Source: Ruminococcus sp. (lineage in GTDB: Bacteria; Bacillota; Clostridia; Oscillospirales; Acutalibacteraceae). Taken from it: 64,000 nucleotides of DNA. The DNA lies in NCBI GenBank assembly GCA_004558485.1, contig SFCS01000007.1, positions 1-64,000 of the forward strand, written 5' to 3'. Position numbers and translations under genes: made by a program. This document shows positions 17,103 to 26,164 of this stretch, piece by piece. Numbering within the stretch: the first letter of the stretch is position 1; every line of letters starts with the position of its first letter. The notes below the pieces were generated by a model that was not told the origin of the DNA, ran no database searches, and saw only the letters and a program-made list of their open reading frames with translations.

Positions 17103-17230
17103 AATCGGTCAAGCGTCCTGCTGCATATCGGACAGCATCGCAAGGAAGGAGCGCACACCGTTGGGGAGCGGCGTTCCCTGCCGTCAGACATCATGCAGTA
17201 TTTCTTGTCGCCCGGTTTGAAATCGGACAT
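17090..17230 (-). CDS. Candidate 46-residue leader ORF upstream of rpsJ
   Basis: An ATG-initiated frame encodes 46 residues starting MSDFKPGDKKYCMMSDG and containing CAPSLRCCPICSRTLDR. Its TGA stop (17090-17092) falls in the loop of the terminator-like hairpin, which is what one would expect of a translated attenuation leader. The cluster of cysteines (12, 26, 33, 34, 37) also resembles half of a zinc ribbon, so a functional small protein is possible. Against it: there is no convincing Shine-Dalgarno sequence directly before the ATG; a GGGAGG lies about 30 nt away. It is a candidate only. Confidence 0.3.
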   Translation of the reverse strand: MSDFKPGDKKYCMMSDGRERRSPTVCAPSLRCCPICSRTLDRFRTQ

Positions 17231-17347
17231 ACTCAGCGGAAAAACCGGCAAAACCTGCCGCAACCTCCCGCGTCATCGCATATCGTGCAGTCCCGTCACG
17301 GCGAAAAACGGGCATACTTCACCCACTTCTCGCAGTCACGCCCAATT

Positions 17348-17376
17348 ATAATACTACAGAAATGCACGGAATGCAA
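17348..17376 (-). promoter_or_regulatory. Promoter of the S10-spc-alpha cluster
   Basis: -35 TTGCAT (17371-17376), 17-bp spacer, -10 TATTAT (17348-17353, inside TATTATAAT). Predicted start near 17341, giving a leader of about 340 nt before rpsJ. The 17390-17424 stretch beyond it holds a weak TGCAC-GG-GTGCA hairpin plus T7 that may end the upstream ABC exporter transcript. Confidence 0.7.
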
Positions 17377-17424
17377 GCATTTTTTTCGATTTCTCAAAAA
17401 AATTTTTGCACCCGTGCATCGGTG

Positions 17425-19149
17425 TTATATGGTATCCGTTTCTCTGAATTGCTGGCGATAGAGCGTCGCATACATGCCGTTTGCGGCAAGCAGCGTTTCA
17501 TGGTCGCCCTGCTCGGTGATCCTGCCGCCGTCGATGACGGCGATCTCGTTTGCATTTTTGATGGTGGACAGGCGGTGCGCCACCACCAGCGTCGTCCTGC
17601 CGCGGCACAATTCATCAAGCGCTTGCTGAATGAGGATCTCCGTCGTGTTGTCCAGCGCGCTTGTCGCCTCGTCCAAAATGAGGATGGGCGGGTTTTTCAG
17701 AAACACCCGCGCAATGCACAGCCGCTGCTTCTGCCCGCCGGACAGCCGCACGCCGCGCTCACCGATCACCGTGTCATAGCCGTCGGGCATCGCGGTCACA
17801 AATTCATGGATGTTGGCGCGCTTTGCCGCCGCAATGACCTCCTCCTCGGTCGCGTCCGGCCTGCCGTAAAGAATGTTGTCCCGCACCGTCGCATTGAAGA
17901 GATAGACATCCTGCTGCACGATGCCGATGTTGCGGCGCAGCGACGCGGCGGTGATATTTTTGATCGATATGCCGTCAATGAGGATGTCGCCCGCCGTCAG
18001 GGAATAGAACCGCGGGATGAGATGGCAGATGGTGGTCTTGCCGCCGCCGGACGGCCCGACCAGCGCAAAGGTCGCGCCGGCGGGAATGTCCATCGAGACA
18101 TCGGTCAGCACCGCATCCTCGTCGCCGTAGCCGAAGGTGACATGCCGCAGCGTCACTGCGCCCGCGACCCTGCCGACCGGCTTCGCCTGCGGCAGATCGA
18201 CCTCCTCCGGCACATCCATGATTTCCACATACCTCTCAAAGCCCGCAACGCCGCTCTGGAACTGCTCCATGAAACGGATGAGCGTGTTGACGGGATTGAG
18301 AAACAGGCTGACCGACACCACAAAAGCGGAATAGTCGGCAAAAGAAATGCTGCCCCTGTACAAAAACAGACCGCCCGCAATGAGGATGACCACATTGAAA
18401 ACATCGGAAACAAAGGTCGTCGAGGAATGAAACTCGCCCATCGAGCGGTAGGCATCGCGGCTTGCCTCGCGGAAATCCTTGTTGCCCTCCTCAAATTTTT
18501 CGATCTCCAGGTCGGCGTTCGTGAACGCCTTTGTCACGCGGATGCCGGAAATGCTGCTTTGCAGCGCGGCGTTGATCTTGGCGATGGACTGACGGCTTTT
18601 CTGAAACGCGCGGCGCATCTTATTGCGCGTCAGCGCCGAAATCACCACCAAAAGCGGCACACAGGCAAACACGATGAGCGCCAGTCCGACATGGATGCAC
18701 AAAAGATACGCAAACGCGACAATGATGGAGATGGTGCAGGTAATCGCCATCTCCGGCCCGTGGTGCGCCAGCTCGCTTATATCGGTCAGATCATTCGTGA
18801 GCCGCGACATGATTTTGCCCGTTTCGTGCGTGTCGAAAAAGGAAAACGGCAGCCGCTCCAGGTGTGCAAACAGATCACTGCGCATCTGCGCCTGCATCCG
18901 CACGCCCATCATGTGCCCCTGATACTGGATGAAGAAATTGAGCAGCATCCGCACGAAGTAAATGAGCAGCAGGCACAGCCCATAGAGCACCACAAGCCGA
19001 TGGCGCCTGTTCGGGATAAGATCGCTGAGCATCAGGCGCGTGATGATGGGATAGAAAACGCCCATGAGCGACACGGCGAGCGACGCCGCCATGTCCATGG
19101 CGAAAAGCCGTTTGTGCGGGCGATAATAGGAAAAAAACCGTTTGAGCAT
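17425..19149 (-). CDS. ABC exporter, fused permease and ATPase (MsbA/LmrA type)
   Basis: 574 residues. The N-terminal half (about 1-320) has six predicted membrane segments with the exporter signature FFDTHETGKIMSRLTNDL. The C-terminal ATPase has Walker A GPSGGGKTT, signature LSGGQKQR, Walker B ILDEATSALD and the H-loop VVAHRLSTI. It would work as a homodimer, or with a partner encoded elsewhere, exporting a lipid or drug. It stands alone between the aromatic operon and the ribosomal cluster. The substrate is not predictable. Start ATG at 19149 with AGGTGA upstream; an AT-rich TATATAAT lies 25-30 nt further up but without a convincing -35. Confidence 0.92.
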   Translation of the reverse strand: MLKRFFSYYRPHKRLFAMDMAASLAVSLMGVFYPIITRLMLSDLIPNRRHRLVVLYGLCLLLIYFVRMLLNFFIQYQGHMMGVRMQAQMRSDLFAHLERLPFSFFDTHETGKIMSRLTNDLTDISELAHHGPEMAITCTISIIVAFAYLLCIHVGLALIVFACVPLLVVISALTRNKMRRAFQKSRQSIAKINAALQSSISGIRVTKAFTNADLEIEKFEEGNKDFREASRDAYRSMGEFHSSTTFVSDVFNVVILIAGGLFLYRGSISFADYSAFVVSVSLFLNPVNTLIRFMEQFQSGVAGFERYVEIMDVPEEVDLPQAKPVGRVAGAVTLRHVTFGYGDEDAVLTDVSMDIPAGATFALVGPSGGGKTTICHLIPRFYSLTAGDILIDGISIKNITAASLRRNIGIVQQDVYLFNATVRDNILYGRPDATEEEVIAAAKRANIHEFVTAMPDGYDTVIGERGVRLSGGQKQRLCIARVFLKNPPILILDEATSALDNTTEILIQQALDELCRGRTTLVVAHRLSTIKNANEIAVIDGGRITEQGDHETLLAANGMYATLYRQQFRETDTI

Positions 19150-19218
19150 GTCATCACCTATATAACCTTTATTATATAATCACATAGCTATCATACCGCA
19201 CCGCGGGAAAAATTGCAA

Positions 19219-19245
19219 GAAAAAAAGCCCCGAAGGGCTTTTTTT
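19219..19245 (-). terminator. Terminator of the aromatic amino acid operon
   Basis: AAAAAAAGCCC-CGAA-GGGCTTTTTTT immediately after the DAHP synthase gene; short GC stem with long A/T flanks. The stop codon of the last gene overlaps its edge. Confidence 0.8.
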
Positions 19246-20273
19246 CAAAGACTGTCCGCAATCTCATAAATGAGGTTTTCCGTCTTTTCCCAACCGAGGC
19301 AGGGATCGGTGATAGACTGGCCGAACACGCCGCCGTCCACCTTTTGTGCACCGTCCACCAGATAGCTTTCGATCATAAAGCCCTTGCACAGGCGGTGCAC
19401 CTCCTCGTCATAGCGGCAGCTTTGCAGCACCTCCTTGGCAATGCGCACCTGCTCGAGATACTTTTTGCCGGAGTTGGAGTGGTTGGTGTCGACGATGACG
19501 GCGGGATTTTGCAGCCCCTCCTCGGCATACAGCGCAGCGAGGCGTTTGAGATCCTCATAGTGATAGTTCGGAAATGCCTTTCCCGTCGCATCCACATAGC
19601 CGCGCAGGATGGCGTGGGTATAGGGATTGCCGTGGCTCTTCACTTCCCAGCCGCGATAGCAGAAGGTGTGGCGATGCTGCCCGGCATAGATGGCGTTCAT
19701 CATGACCGACAGATCGCCGCCGGTCGGGTTTTTCATGCCCGTGGGAATGTCCAGTCCGCTGGCGGTGAGGCGATGCTGCTGATTTTCCACCGACCGCGCA
19801 CCGACTGCCACATAGGACAAAAGATCGCTCAGATAGCGATGGTTTTCGGGATACAGCATTTCGTCCGCGCTGCTCATGCCATAGTCGGTCAGCGACTGCA
19901 TATGCAGCTTGCGGATGGCGATGACGCCCTTGATCAGGTTGGGCTTTTCGTTGGGATCGGGATAGTGCAGCATACCCTTATAGCCCGCGCCGGTGGTGCG
20001 CGGCTTGTTGGTGTAGATGCGCGGCACGATGAGCAGCTTGTCGCTGACCTTGTCCTGCACCACGCGCAGCTTTTCGATATAGGCCAGCACCGCATCGGCG
20101 CGATCCGCCGAGCACGGGCCGATGACGAGCAGCATGCGCGGATCTCTGCCCTCAAAGATGGCGCGGATCTGTTCGTCGCGCTTTGCCTTCACGGCGGCAG
20201 CCTCCTCCGACAGCGGATACTGCGCCTTGATCTCCTGCGGGATCGGCAGTCTGCCGATAAATTCCATGTTCAT
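19245..20273 (-). CDS. aroF: 3-deoxy-7-phosphoheptulonate (DAHP) synthase, class I
   Basis: 342 residues from MNMEFIGRLPIPQEIKAQYP, chosen over an ATG six codons upstream because GGGG lies 8 nt before it. Condenses phosphoenolpyruvate and erythrose 4-phosphate, the first step of the shikimate pathway. Family marks: VIGPCSADR, NKPRTTGAGYKGMLHYPDPN, VGARSVENQQHR, VDTNHSNSGKK and GQSITDPCLGWEKTE. This is the AroFGH-like class I alpha type, whose N-terminal segment normally carries feedback control by aromatic amino acids. Last gene of the operon. Confidence 0.95.
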   Translation of the reverse strand: MNMEFIGRLPIPQEIKAQYPLSEEAAAVKAKRDEQIRAIFEGRDPRMLLVIGPCSADRADAVLAYIEKLRVVQDKVSDKLLIVPRIYTNKPRTTGAGYKGMLHYPDPNEKPNLIKGVIAIRKLHMQSLTDYGMSSADEMLYPENHRYLSDLLSYVAVGARSVENQQHRLTASGLDIPTGMKNPTGGDLSVMMNAIYAGQHRHTFCYRGWEVKSHGNPYTHAILRGYVDATGKAFPNYHYEDLKRLAALYAEEGLQNPAVIVDTNHSNSGKKYLEQVRIAKEVLQSCRYDEEVHRLCKGFMIESYLVDGAQKVDGGVFGQSITDPCLGWEKTENLIYEIADSL

Positions 20274-20287
20274 TGTTCTTTCCCCTT

Positions 20288-21151
20288 TCAATCGGTCTTT
20301 TTGTCGAACAGCGCCCGCCGCGCCGAGGCGGCGCGCATGGCAGCGCGCATCCCCTCAACATCGCGGTTTATGAGCAGCTGCCGAAACGCCTCAAAGCTCT
20401 TCTCGAATGCATCCATATGGTGCAGCAGCGCCTCGCGGTTGCTCATGAACAGCTCCGTCCACATCACATCGTTGATCTTCGCGATACGGGTGAGGTCGCG
20501 GAAGGAGTCGCCCGTGTACGCCTGCATATGCGGCGAGTCGTTGCAGTTCATGAGCGTGACGGCGATGCAGTGCGTGAGCTGCGACAGATAGGCGATCATG
20601 TCGTCGTGCTCCGCGACCGTCAGACGGGAGATGCGGTAAAATCCCAGCTCCCGCCCCAGCTGCTCGCAAAGAGCAATGGCAGCGGGCGTGTTCTTTTCGG
20701 TCGGCGTGACGATATAGTTCGCGCCGCGGAATACGCTGTCGTCGCTGTGCTCCACACCGTACAGCTCTCTGCCCGCCATGGGGTGCGCCGCGATAAATTC
20801 CACATCGGGGCGCAGCATGTCCTGCACCGTTCCCACCACGCAGCCCTTGACGCCCGTCAGGTCGGTGATGACCGTGCCCGCGGAAAAATACTGCTGGTTT
20901 TCCTTGATCCATTCCATGAATATATGCGGATACAGGGCAAAAACAATCAGCTCCGATCTTGCGATCAGCTCCGGATCGACCGCCGTCGTGCCATAGGCGA
21001 TGATGCCCTCCCGCAGCGCATAATCGACGGAGGACTGCTCCTTTGTGATGGCGGACACGCGATAACCGCGGCGGGTGAGCGCCTTGGCATAGCTGCCTCC
21101 CATCAGTCCGAGTCCCACAATCAGAATACGGGTGTCCTTATTCAGTGTCAT
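20288..21151 (-). CDS. tyrA: Prephenate dehydrogenase
   Basis: 287 residues. NAD-binding loop GLGLMGGSYA at 13-22, then PHIFMEWIKENQQYF, DLTGVKGCVV, EFIAAHPMAGREL and HDDMIAYLSQLTHCIAVTLM, the prephenate-binding dehydrogenase domain. Oxidatively decarboxylates prephenate to 4-hydroxyphenylpyruvate. There is no chorismate mutase domain or C-terminal ACT domain, so it would not be feedback-inhibited through ACT. Its start overlaps the aroA stop (ATGA). Confidence 0.95.
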   Translation of the reverse strand: MTLNKDTRILIVGLGLMGGSYAKALTRRGYRVSAITKEQSSVDYALREGIIAYGTTAVDPELIARSELIVFALYPHIFMEWIKENQQYFSAGTVITDLTGVKGCVVGTVQDMLRPDVEFIAAHPMAGRELYGVEHSDDSVFRGANYIVTPTEKNTPAAIALCEQLGRELGFYRISRLTVAEHDDMIAYLSQLTHCIAVTLMNCNDSPHMQAYTGDSFRDLTRIAKINDVMWTELFMSNREALLHHMDAFEKSFEAFRQLLINRDVEGMRAAMRAASARRALFDKKTD

Positions 21152-22356
21152 TGCTTTACTACCTCCACGCCCAAAGCGGACAATCTCTCAAAAAAGTCGG
21201 GAAAGCTCTTGGCGACCGCCTCCGCTCCCGTGATCTCGCCGCCGAGCACCGTCAACAGCACCGCAAGCGCCATGACGATGCGGTGGTCATTGTGGCCGCA
21301 AAGCGGCTCTGTCGGGGGGTGTAGCTCTTTTGGGAACACCACCGCCGAGTCCTCATATACCGTGACCGCCACGCCGCATTTTTGCAGCTCCTCTGCCATC
21401 GCGGCGGCGCGGTCGCTCTCCTTGATCTTCAGTCGCCTTGTGCCGGTGAACACGCCGCCGAACCTCGCGGCGGCAACGGCAAACAGCACCGGCCCGAGGT
21501 CGGGACAATCTGCCAGATGGATGGCGGGCGTCCCCTTTTTCAGACTATCAAAATGGCGGGCATACACGCGATCGCCCTGCAGGCTGTCCGCGGACAGCCC
21601 CGTGACCGTCACCCGACCGCCCAGCACATTGAGCGCCTCGAAAAACGCCGCGCCGGAATAGTCGCCCTCCACCGCCGCGTCGTGTGCGTGGTAGCGCTGA
21701 CCGCCCGCAACCGTGATGGTGCGCTCATCCGCCCACTGTGCCGTGACACCGAAGGCGGCAAGCGCCGCCACCGTGAGGTCGATATACGACCGGCTTTCGA
21801 CGGGCGAGGTGATGCGGATGACGCTGTCGCCGGAAAGCAGCGGCAGTGTGAACAGCAGTCCGCTGATGAACTGGCTGCTGATGTTGCCCGGCACGCGAAA
21901 TTCGCCCGCCGTCAGCTTGCCGCAAACGGTAAGCCCCTTTTCGCTCTGCGCAAAGGTCATCCCCCGCTCCGCGCACAGCGTTTCATACACCGACAGCGGA
22001 CGGGAAAGCAGCGTTTCGCTCCCGACAAAGTGCACCTTTCTGCCGCAGAGCAGCGCCGGCGGCACCAAAAAGCGCAGCGTGCTGCCGCTCTCGCGGCAGC
22101 AAAGGGGCACTGTCGGTGCGGCATTTTCAAGGTTGATGCCGTGTACCGTCGCGACATCGCCGCAAACGGTGATGTCCACGCCGAGCGCCCGCAAGCAATC
22201 GATCGTCGCGGCGATGTCCTCGCCGCCGGAGATGCCGGAAATTCTGCTCTCCCCCGCGGCAAGTCCCGCGCAGATGAGCATTCTGTGCGCCATGCTTTTG
22301 GACGGCGGTGCGGCGACCGTGCCGACGGCCGTGCTCTTTTTGATGCATACGGTCAT
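21148..22356 (-). CDS. aroA: 3-phosphoshikimate 1-carboxyvinyltransferase (EPSP synthase)
   Basis: 402 residues. N-terminal PPSKSMAHR, SGSTLRFL in the middle and NDHRIVMALAVL near the end bind shikimate-3-phosphate and PEP. The length is about 25 residues below the E. coli enzyme but all lobes are represented. Start overlaps the end of aroQ by 4 nt, indicating coupling. Confidence 0.96.
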   Translation of the reverse strand: MTVCIKKSTAVGTVAAPPSKSMAHRMLICAGLAAGESRISGISGGEDIAATIDCLRALGVDITVCGDVATVHGINLENAAPTVPLCCRESGSTLRFLVPPALLCGRKVHFVGSETLLSRPLSVYETLCAERGMTFAQSEKGLTVCGKLTAGEFRVPGNISSQFISGLLFTLPLLSGDSVIRITSPVESRSYIDLTVAALAAFGVTAQWADERTITVAGGQRYHAHDAAVEGDYSGAAFFEALNVLGGRVTVTGLSADSLQGDRVYARHFDSLKKGTPAIHLADCPDLGPVLFAVAAARFGGVFTGTRRLKIKESDRAAAMAEELQKCGVAVTVYEDSAVVFPKELHPPTEPLCGHNDHRIVMALAVLLTVLGGEITGAEAVAKSFPDFFERLSALGVEVVKQ

Positions 22357-22799
22357 GTGGCAGCACCGCCTTCAAGGGTGCACAGCGCGTCCACCGCCTC
22401 CAAATACCCGTCAAAGCCGTGCCCCGTGATCGTCTTGCAGCACGCGGCGCGGATATAGCTTATCTGCCTAAAATCCTCGCGCTGCTCCACGGCGGAAATA
22501 TGCACCTCCACCGTCGGCAGCCCGACCGCCTTCACCGCATCCAACAGCGCGACGCTCGTGTGGGTATAGGCGGCAGGATTGATGACGATGCCGTCGGTGC
22601 CGTCGCTGTATGCCGCCTGTATCCGATCAACAAGCGCGCCCTCGTGGTTAGACTGAAAAAAGCTGACCTCGACACCCTTTTCGCGACAGTGGTTTTCAAT
22701 TCTTTCGCACAGGGCGGCATAGCTGCCGCTGCCGTAGATCGCCGGCTCGCGCACGCCGAGCAGGTTGAGGTTCGGGCCGTTAATCACTAAGATCCGCAT
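22353..22799 (-). CDS. aroQ: 3-dehydroquinate dehydratase, type II
   Basis: 148 residues from MRILVINGPNLNLLGVREP; AAGGAG lies 8 nt upstream, inside the end of the aroE-aroK gene, which it overlaps by 20 nt. Type II dodecameric fold with the conserved SNHEGALVDRIQAA, INPAAYTHTSVALLDA and VEVHISAVEQREDFR motifs. Dehydrates dehydroquinate to dehydroshikimate. Confidence 0.96.
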   Translation of the reverse strand: MRILVINGPNLNLLGVREPAIYGSGSYAALCERIENHCREKGVEVSFFQSNHEGALVDRIQAAYSDGTDGIVINPAAYTHTSVALLDAVKAVGLPTVEVHISAVEQREDFRQISYIRAACCKTITGHGFDGYLEAVDALCTLEGGAAT

Positions 22800-24036
22800 C
22801 AAAAAATCTCCTTTCCGCCAGCGCGGCAACTGCCGCGGGGGTGTCCCCTGCGGGAATGGCGATATCCGCCGTCAGGATATAGGTCGGAAAACGCTCGGAA
22901 TAGCGTTTGAAGATGGCATCCCTTGACGCCGCCAGCGGGCGGTCATCGGTGGGGACGAGCTGTTCGAGCGGGCGGTTGAGAAACAATAGCTGTCCGTTTT
23001 GCCGCAGCGCGTCCACATTTTCCTCCCGCAGCACCGCGCCGCCGCCCGTTGCGATGACGACGCCCGTCTCGGCGCCCGCTTTTTTGATGACCTGCGTTTC
23101 GAGGTCACGAAACGCCGCCTCGCCCCGCTCCCTGAAAATGGTGGGGATGTCGACGCCCGCCGCCTTGACGATCTCCTCGTCGGTGTCGATGAACGGTCTG
23201 CCGAGCTTTTCGGCAAGCAGTCTGCCGACCGTGGTCTTGCCGCTGGCGGGCATGCCGGTCAGAACGATGTTTTCCTTTTGCAGGCGAATTCTGCGATAGA
23301 CCGCCTCTGCCGTCTCGCGGGGGCAGCGCTTTCCTGTGAAGATCTCACTTGCCAGCACCGCCTGCATCACGAGCATATACAGCCCGCCGACAGCGGTCGC
23401 CCCCGCCTTGCGCGCCTGCAGCACAAGGGGTGTGCGCAGCGGATGATAGATGGCGTCCACAACGCCCGACAGCTTTTGAAACGCTTTGGGGTCGATCGGC
23501 ATATCTCCGGCGGAATTGCCGTACATGCCGCAGGGGGTCGCATTTATCAGCACATCCGCATCCGCGTGCGCCGAAAGCGCCTCATCATAGGTCAGCGCCC
23601 CGCCCCTGCCGCTGCGACTGACGGTGTACACGGCGGCAGCGCCCATGTGCCTTGCCGCCGCCGTCGCGGTCTTTGAGGTGCCGCCCGTGCCGAGCACCAG
23701 CACCTTGGCCCCCTGCATCACGATGCCGCTGCGGCGAATGAGCGCCTCCATGCCGCCGAAATCGGTGTTATGGCCGCAAAGCTGCCCGTCGCGGTTGACG
23801 ATCGTGTTGACAGCGCCGATGGCGCGCGCCGCGTCGTCCACCTCCGCCAAAAACGGGATGACTGCCTGCTTATACGGGATGGTGACATTGATGCCGCGAA
23901 AGTCGCGCGCCGTCATGAAGGCGGAAAGCGCATCCTGCGGAATTTCCTTCAGTATATAGTCATAGTCGGCAAGCGCCGCATGAATTTCCTTTGAAAAGCT
24001 GTGGGAAAGATGCTCCCCGATGCAGCCGTATTGCAT
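22780..24036 (-). CDS. aroE-aroK: Fused shikimate dehydrogenase - shikimate kinase
   Basis: 418 residues with two complete enzymes in one frame. Residues 1 to about 255 are shikimate dehydrogenase: SHSFSKEIH (11-19) and Lys56 for shikimate, NTDF (90-93), NADP loop GTGGTSK (116-122) and NATPCGMYG. Residues about 256-418 are shikimate kinase: Walker A GMPASGKTT (261-269), DTDEEI (284-289), FRERGEAAFR (301-310) and GGGAV (331-335). Together they turn dehydroshikimate into shikimate 3-phosphate. The kinase part is close to the minimum length. The ATG at 24036 has GGGGGAA upstream and overlaps the aroC stop by one base. An intact fusion, not a frameshift artefact: both halves are uninterrupted. 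Confidence 0.95.
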   Translation of the reverse strand: MQYGCIGEHLSHSFSKEIHAALADYDYILKEIPQDALSAFMTARDFRGINVTIPYKQAVIPFLAEVDDAARAIGAVNTIVNRDGQLCGHNTDFGGMEALIRRSGIVMQGAKVLVLGTGGTSKTATAAARHMGAAAVYTVSRSGRGGALTYDEALSAHADADVLINATPCGMYGNSAGDMPIDPKAFQKLSGVVDAIYHPLRTPLVLQARKAGATAVGGLYMLVMQAVLASEIFTGKRCPRETAEAVYRRIRLQKENIVLTGMPASGKTTVGRLLAEKLGRPFIDTDEEIVKAAGVDIPTIFRERGEAAFRDLETQVIKKAGAETGVVIATGGGAVLREENVDALRQNGQLLFLNRPLEQLVPTDDRPLAASRDAIFKRYSERFPTYILTADIAIPAGDTPAAVAALAERRFFDADLSD

Positions 24037-25139
24037 CACACTTCCCCCTTTTTTGCCAAAAAATCCGTGCCGAAGCGCACCGTCAGCAGATCGCACAGCG
24101 CGATCGCCGTCGCCGCGTCCACCACCGCGCGTGCACGGTGCACCACGGCGGGATCGTGCCGCCCCTTGACGGCGAGAACCGTGTTTTCCTTCTTTGCGAT
24201 GTCCACCGTTTTTTGCTCCTTGGCAATGGACGGCGTCGGCTTCACGGCGCAGCGGAAAATGAGCGGCATGCCGCTTGTGATGCCGCCGCCGATGCCGCCG
24301 CCGTGGTTGGTCGCGGCAGTGACGATGCCGTTTTCATAGTACATGGCATCGTTTGCCGCGCTGCCGCGCTTGTCGGCAAGGGCAAAGCCGTCCCCGAACT
24401 CCACGCCCTTGACGGCGGGAACGGAAAAAAGCATGTGGGCGAGAACGCCCTCCACCGTGTCGAACCACGGCTCGCCGACGCCTGCGGGCAGTCCGATGAC
24501 CGCCGTTTCGAGCACGCCGCCGACGCTGTCGCCCTCTGCAGCCGCCGCCGCGATGGCTTTTTGCATGCTTTCGCCCGCCTCCTCGGAGAGGGCGGGGAAC
24601 GGCTTTTCGGAAAGCCGTTTTATGTCGGCCTTGAGATCGCCGAACGCGCGATCCTCCACACCGGCGCAGCGGGAAAGGTGCGTGCCGATGAAAACGCCCT
24701 TTTCCTGCAGCGCCGCATGGCAGATGGCACCCGCCGCGACGAGCGCCGCCGTGATGCGTCCGGAGAAATGTCCGCCGCCGCGCGTGTCCTGAAACCCGTG
24801 ATATTTACACTGGGCGGGATAATCCGCATGGGAAGGGCGCATCACCGTTTTCATCGCAGCATAGTCGCCGCTTTTCGTGTCGCCGTTCTGAATGAGCAGC
24901 GTGAGCGGCGTGCCGGTCGTGACGCCGTCCGCAACACCGCTGACCAGCTGTACCTCGTCCTCCTCATGCCGCGCCGTGGAGATGCGGCCGCGCGGCGCGC
25001 GCAAAGACAGCATGCGGCGGATGTTGTCCATGTCCACCGTCAGCCCCGGCGCCAGTCCGTCCAGCGTCGCGCCGATATATGCCCCGTGGCTCTCCCCGAA
25101 AAGGGTGACGGTCAGCGCGTTTCCGAAGGTGTTTTTCAT
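24036..25139 (-). CDS. aroC: Chorismate synthase
   Basis: 367 residues. Start at MKNTFGNALTV is preferred because GGAGG is 7 nt upstream; the ATG two codons earlier touches it. Signatures GESHGAYIGATLDG, RPSHADYP and RGGGHFSGR bind FMN and EPSP. Converts EPSP to chorismate with reduced flavin as catalyst. Begins 2 nt after aroB. Confidence 0.96.
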   Translation of the reverse strand: MKNTFGNALTVTLFGESHGAYIGATLDGLAPGLTVDMDNIRRMLSLRAPRGRISTARHEEDEVQLVSGVADGVTTGTPLTLLIQNGDTKSGDYAAMKTVMRPSHADYPAQCKYHGFQDTRGGGHFSGRITAALVAAGAICHAALQEKGVFIGTHLSRCAGVEDRAFGDLKADIKRLSEKPFPALSEEAGESMQKAIAAAAAEGDSVGGVLETAVIGLPAGVGEPWFDTVEGVLAHMLFSVPAVKGVEFGDGFALADKRGSAANDAMYYENGIVTAATNHGGGIGGGITSGMPLIFRCAVKPTPSIAKEQKTVDIAKKENTVLAVKGRHDPAVVHRARAVVDAATAIALCDLLTVRFGTDFLAKKGEV

Positions 25140-25141
25140 GC

Positions 25142-26152
25142 TCATCCCTCCAACAGACCGAAAACGGTCTCTTTCAGTGCCGCAAGCGGCATTTTCCGCA
25201 TCTCAAAGCTGCCGACCGTTTCACAGAAAATGGCGGTCAGCGTGTCGCCGGACAGCTTTTTGTCGTGCGTGAGCGCCGCCCACGCCGCCTTAGCCGACAC
25301 ATGGCAGGCGGTGGGCAGCCCCAGCTTTTCGAGCACCGGCAGCAGCCGTGCCCGCACCGCCGCGCTGCACATCGGCAGCATGCCGAGCGCCACACATTCG
25401 CCGTGATACAGCTCCTGCATCCCCGCCGCCTCGATGCCGTGTCCGACGGTGTGCCCGAAATTGAGCACCCGCCGCAGCCCGCTCTCCTTTTCGTCCTGCA
25501 TCACGACATTTGCCTTGATCTGCAGGGAACGGGCGATGATTTCCTCCATATGCGCCGTCGGGTCTTCCGTTTCAAAAAGCGCAAAAAGCGACGCATCGAA
25601 GGTCAGCGCCATCTTCACCGCCTCGGCAAGCCCGTTTGCCACCTGCCGCGGCGGCAGCGTCTCCAGCACCTGCGGATCGACCAGCACCGCGCGCGGCTGA
25701 TAAAAAGCGCCGACACAGTTTTTGATGCCGTCAAAATCGATCGCCACCTTGCCGCCGATGGAGGAGTCCACCTGCGACAAAACGGTCGTCGGAATGTTAT
25801 AAAAATCCACGCTGCGCAAAAAGGACGCCGCCGCAAAGCCCGCAAGATCGCCCACAACGCCGCCGCCGACCGCGACAACGCAGTCGGTGCGGGTGAAGTG
25901 GTTTTCAAGCAGCACATGCAAAAGCTTTGCATAATAGGGCAGGCTTTTCGTCGCCTCCCCCTGCGGGAGCGTCACAACCGTCGGCGCTTTACACTGCGCG
26001 GCAACCGTCTCTGCATACACGGGCGGCACGCCGTCGTCGGTCACAACAAGCACCCGCCTGTCGAGATCAAAAAGCTTTCCCGCCTCGGACAGCACGCCGC
26101 GACGCACCGTCACCGTATAGCCGTTTTGCGGGAGCGAAACCGCAATATCCAT
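25142..26152 (-). CDS. aroB: 3-dehydroquinate synthase
   Basis: 336 residues. GGGVVGDLAGFAAASFLRS, PTTVLSQVDSSIGGKVAID and LNFGHTVGHGIEA (zinc-ligand histidines) identify the NAD- and metal-dependent enzyme that closes DAHP to dehydroquinate. Slightly shorter than E. coli AroB, normal for Firmicutes. Confidence 0.96.
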   Translation of the reverse strand: MDIAVSLPQNGYTVTVRRGVLSEAGKLFDLDRRVLVVTDDGVPPVYAETVAAQCKAPTVVTLPQGEATKSLPYYAKLLHVLLENHFTRTDCVVAVGGGVVGDLAGFAAASFLRSVDFYNIPTTVLSQVDSSIGGKVAIDFDGIKNCVGAFYQPRAVLVDPQVLETLPPRQVANGLAEAVKMALTFDASLFALFETEDPTAHMEEIIARSLQIKANVVMQDEKESGLRRVLNFGHTVGHGIEAAGMQELYHGECVALGMLPMCSAAVRARLLPVLEKLGLPTACHVSAKAAWAALTHDKKLSGDTLTAIFCETVGSFEMRKMPLAALKETVFGLLEG

Positions 26153-26164
26153 AAATGCCCCTCC

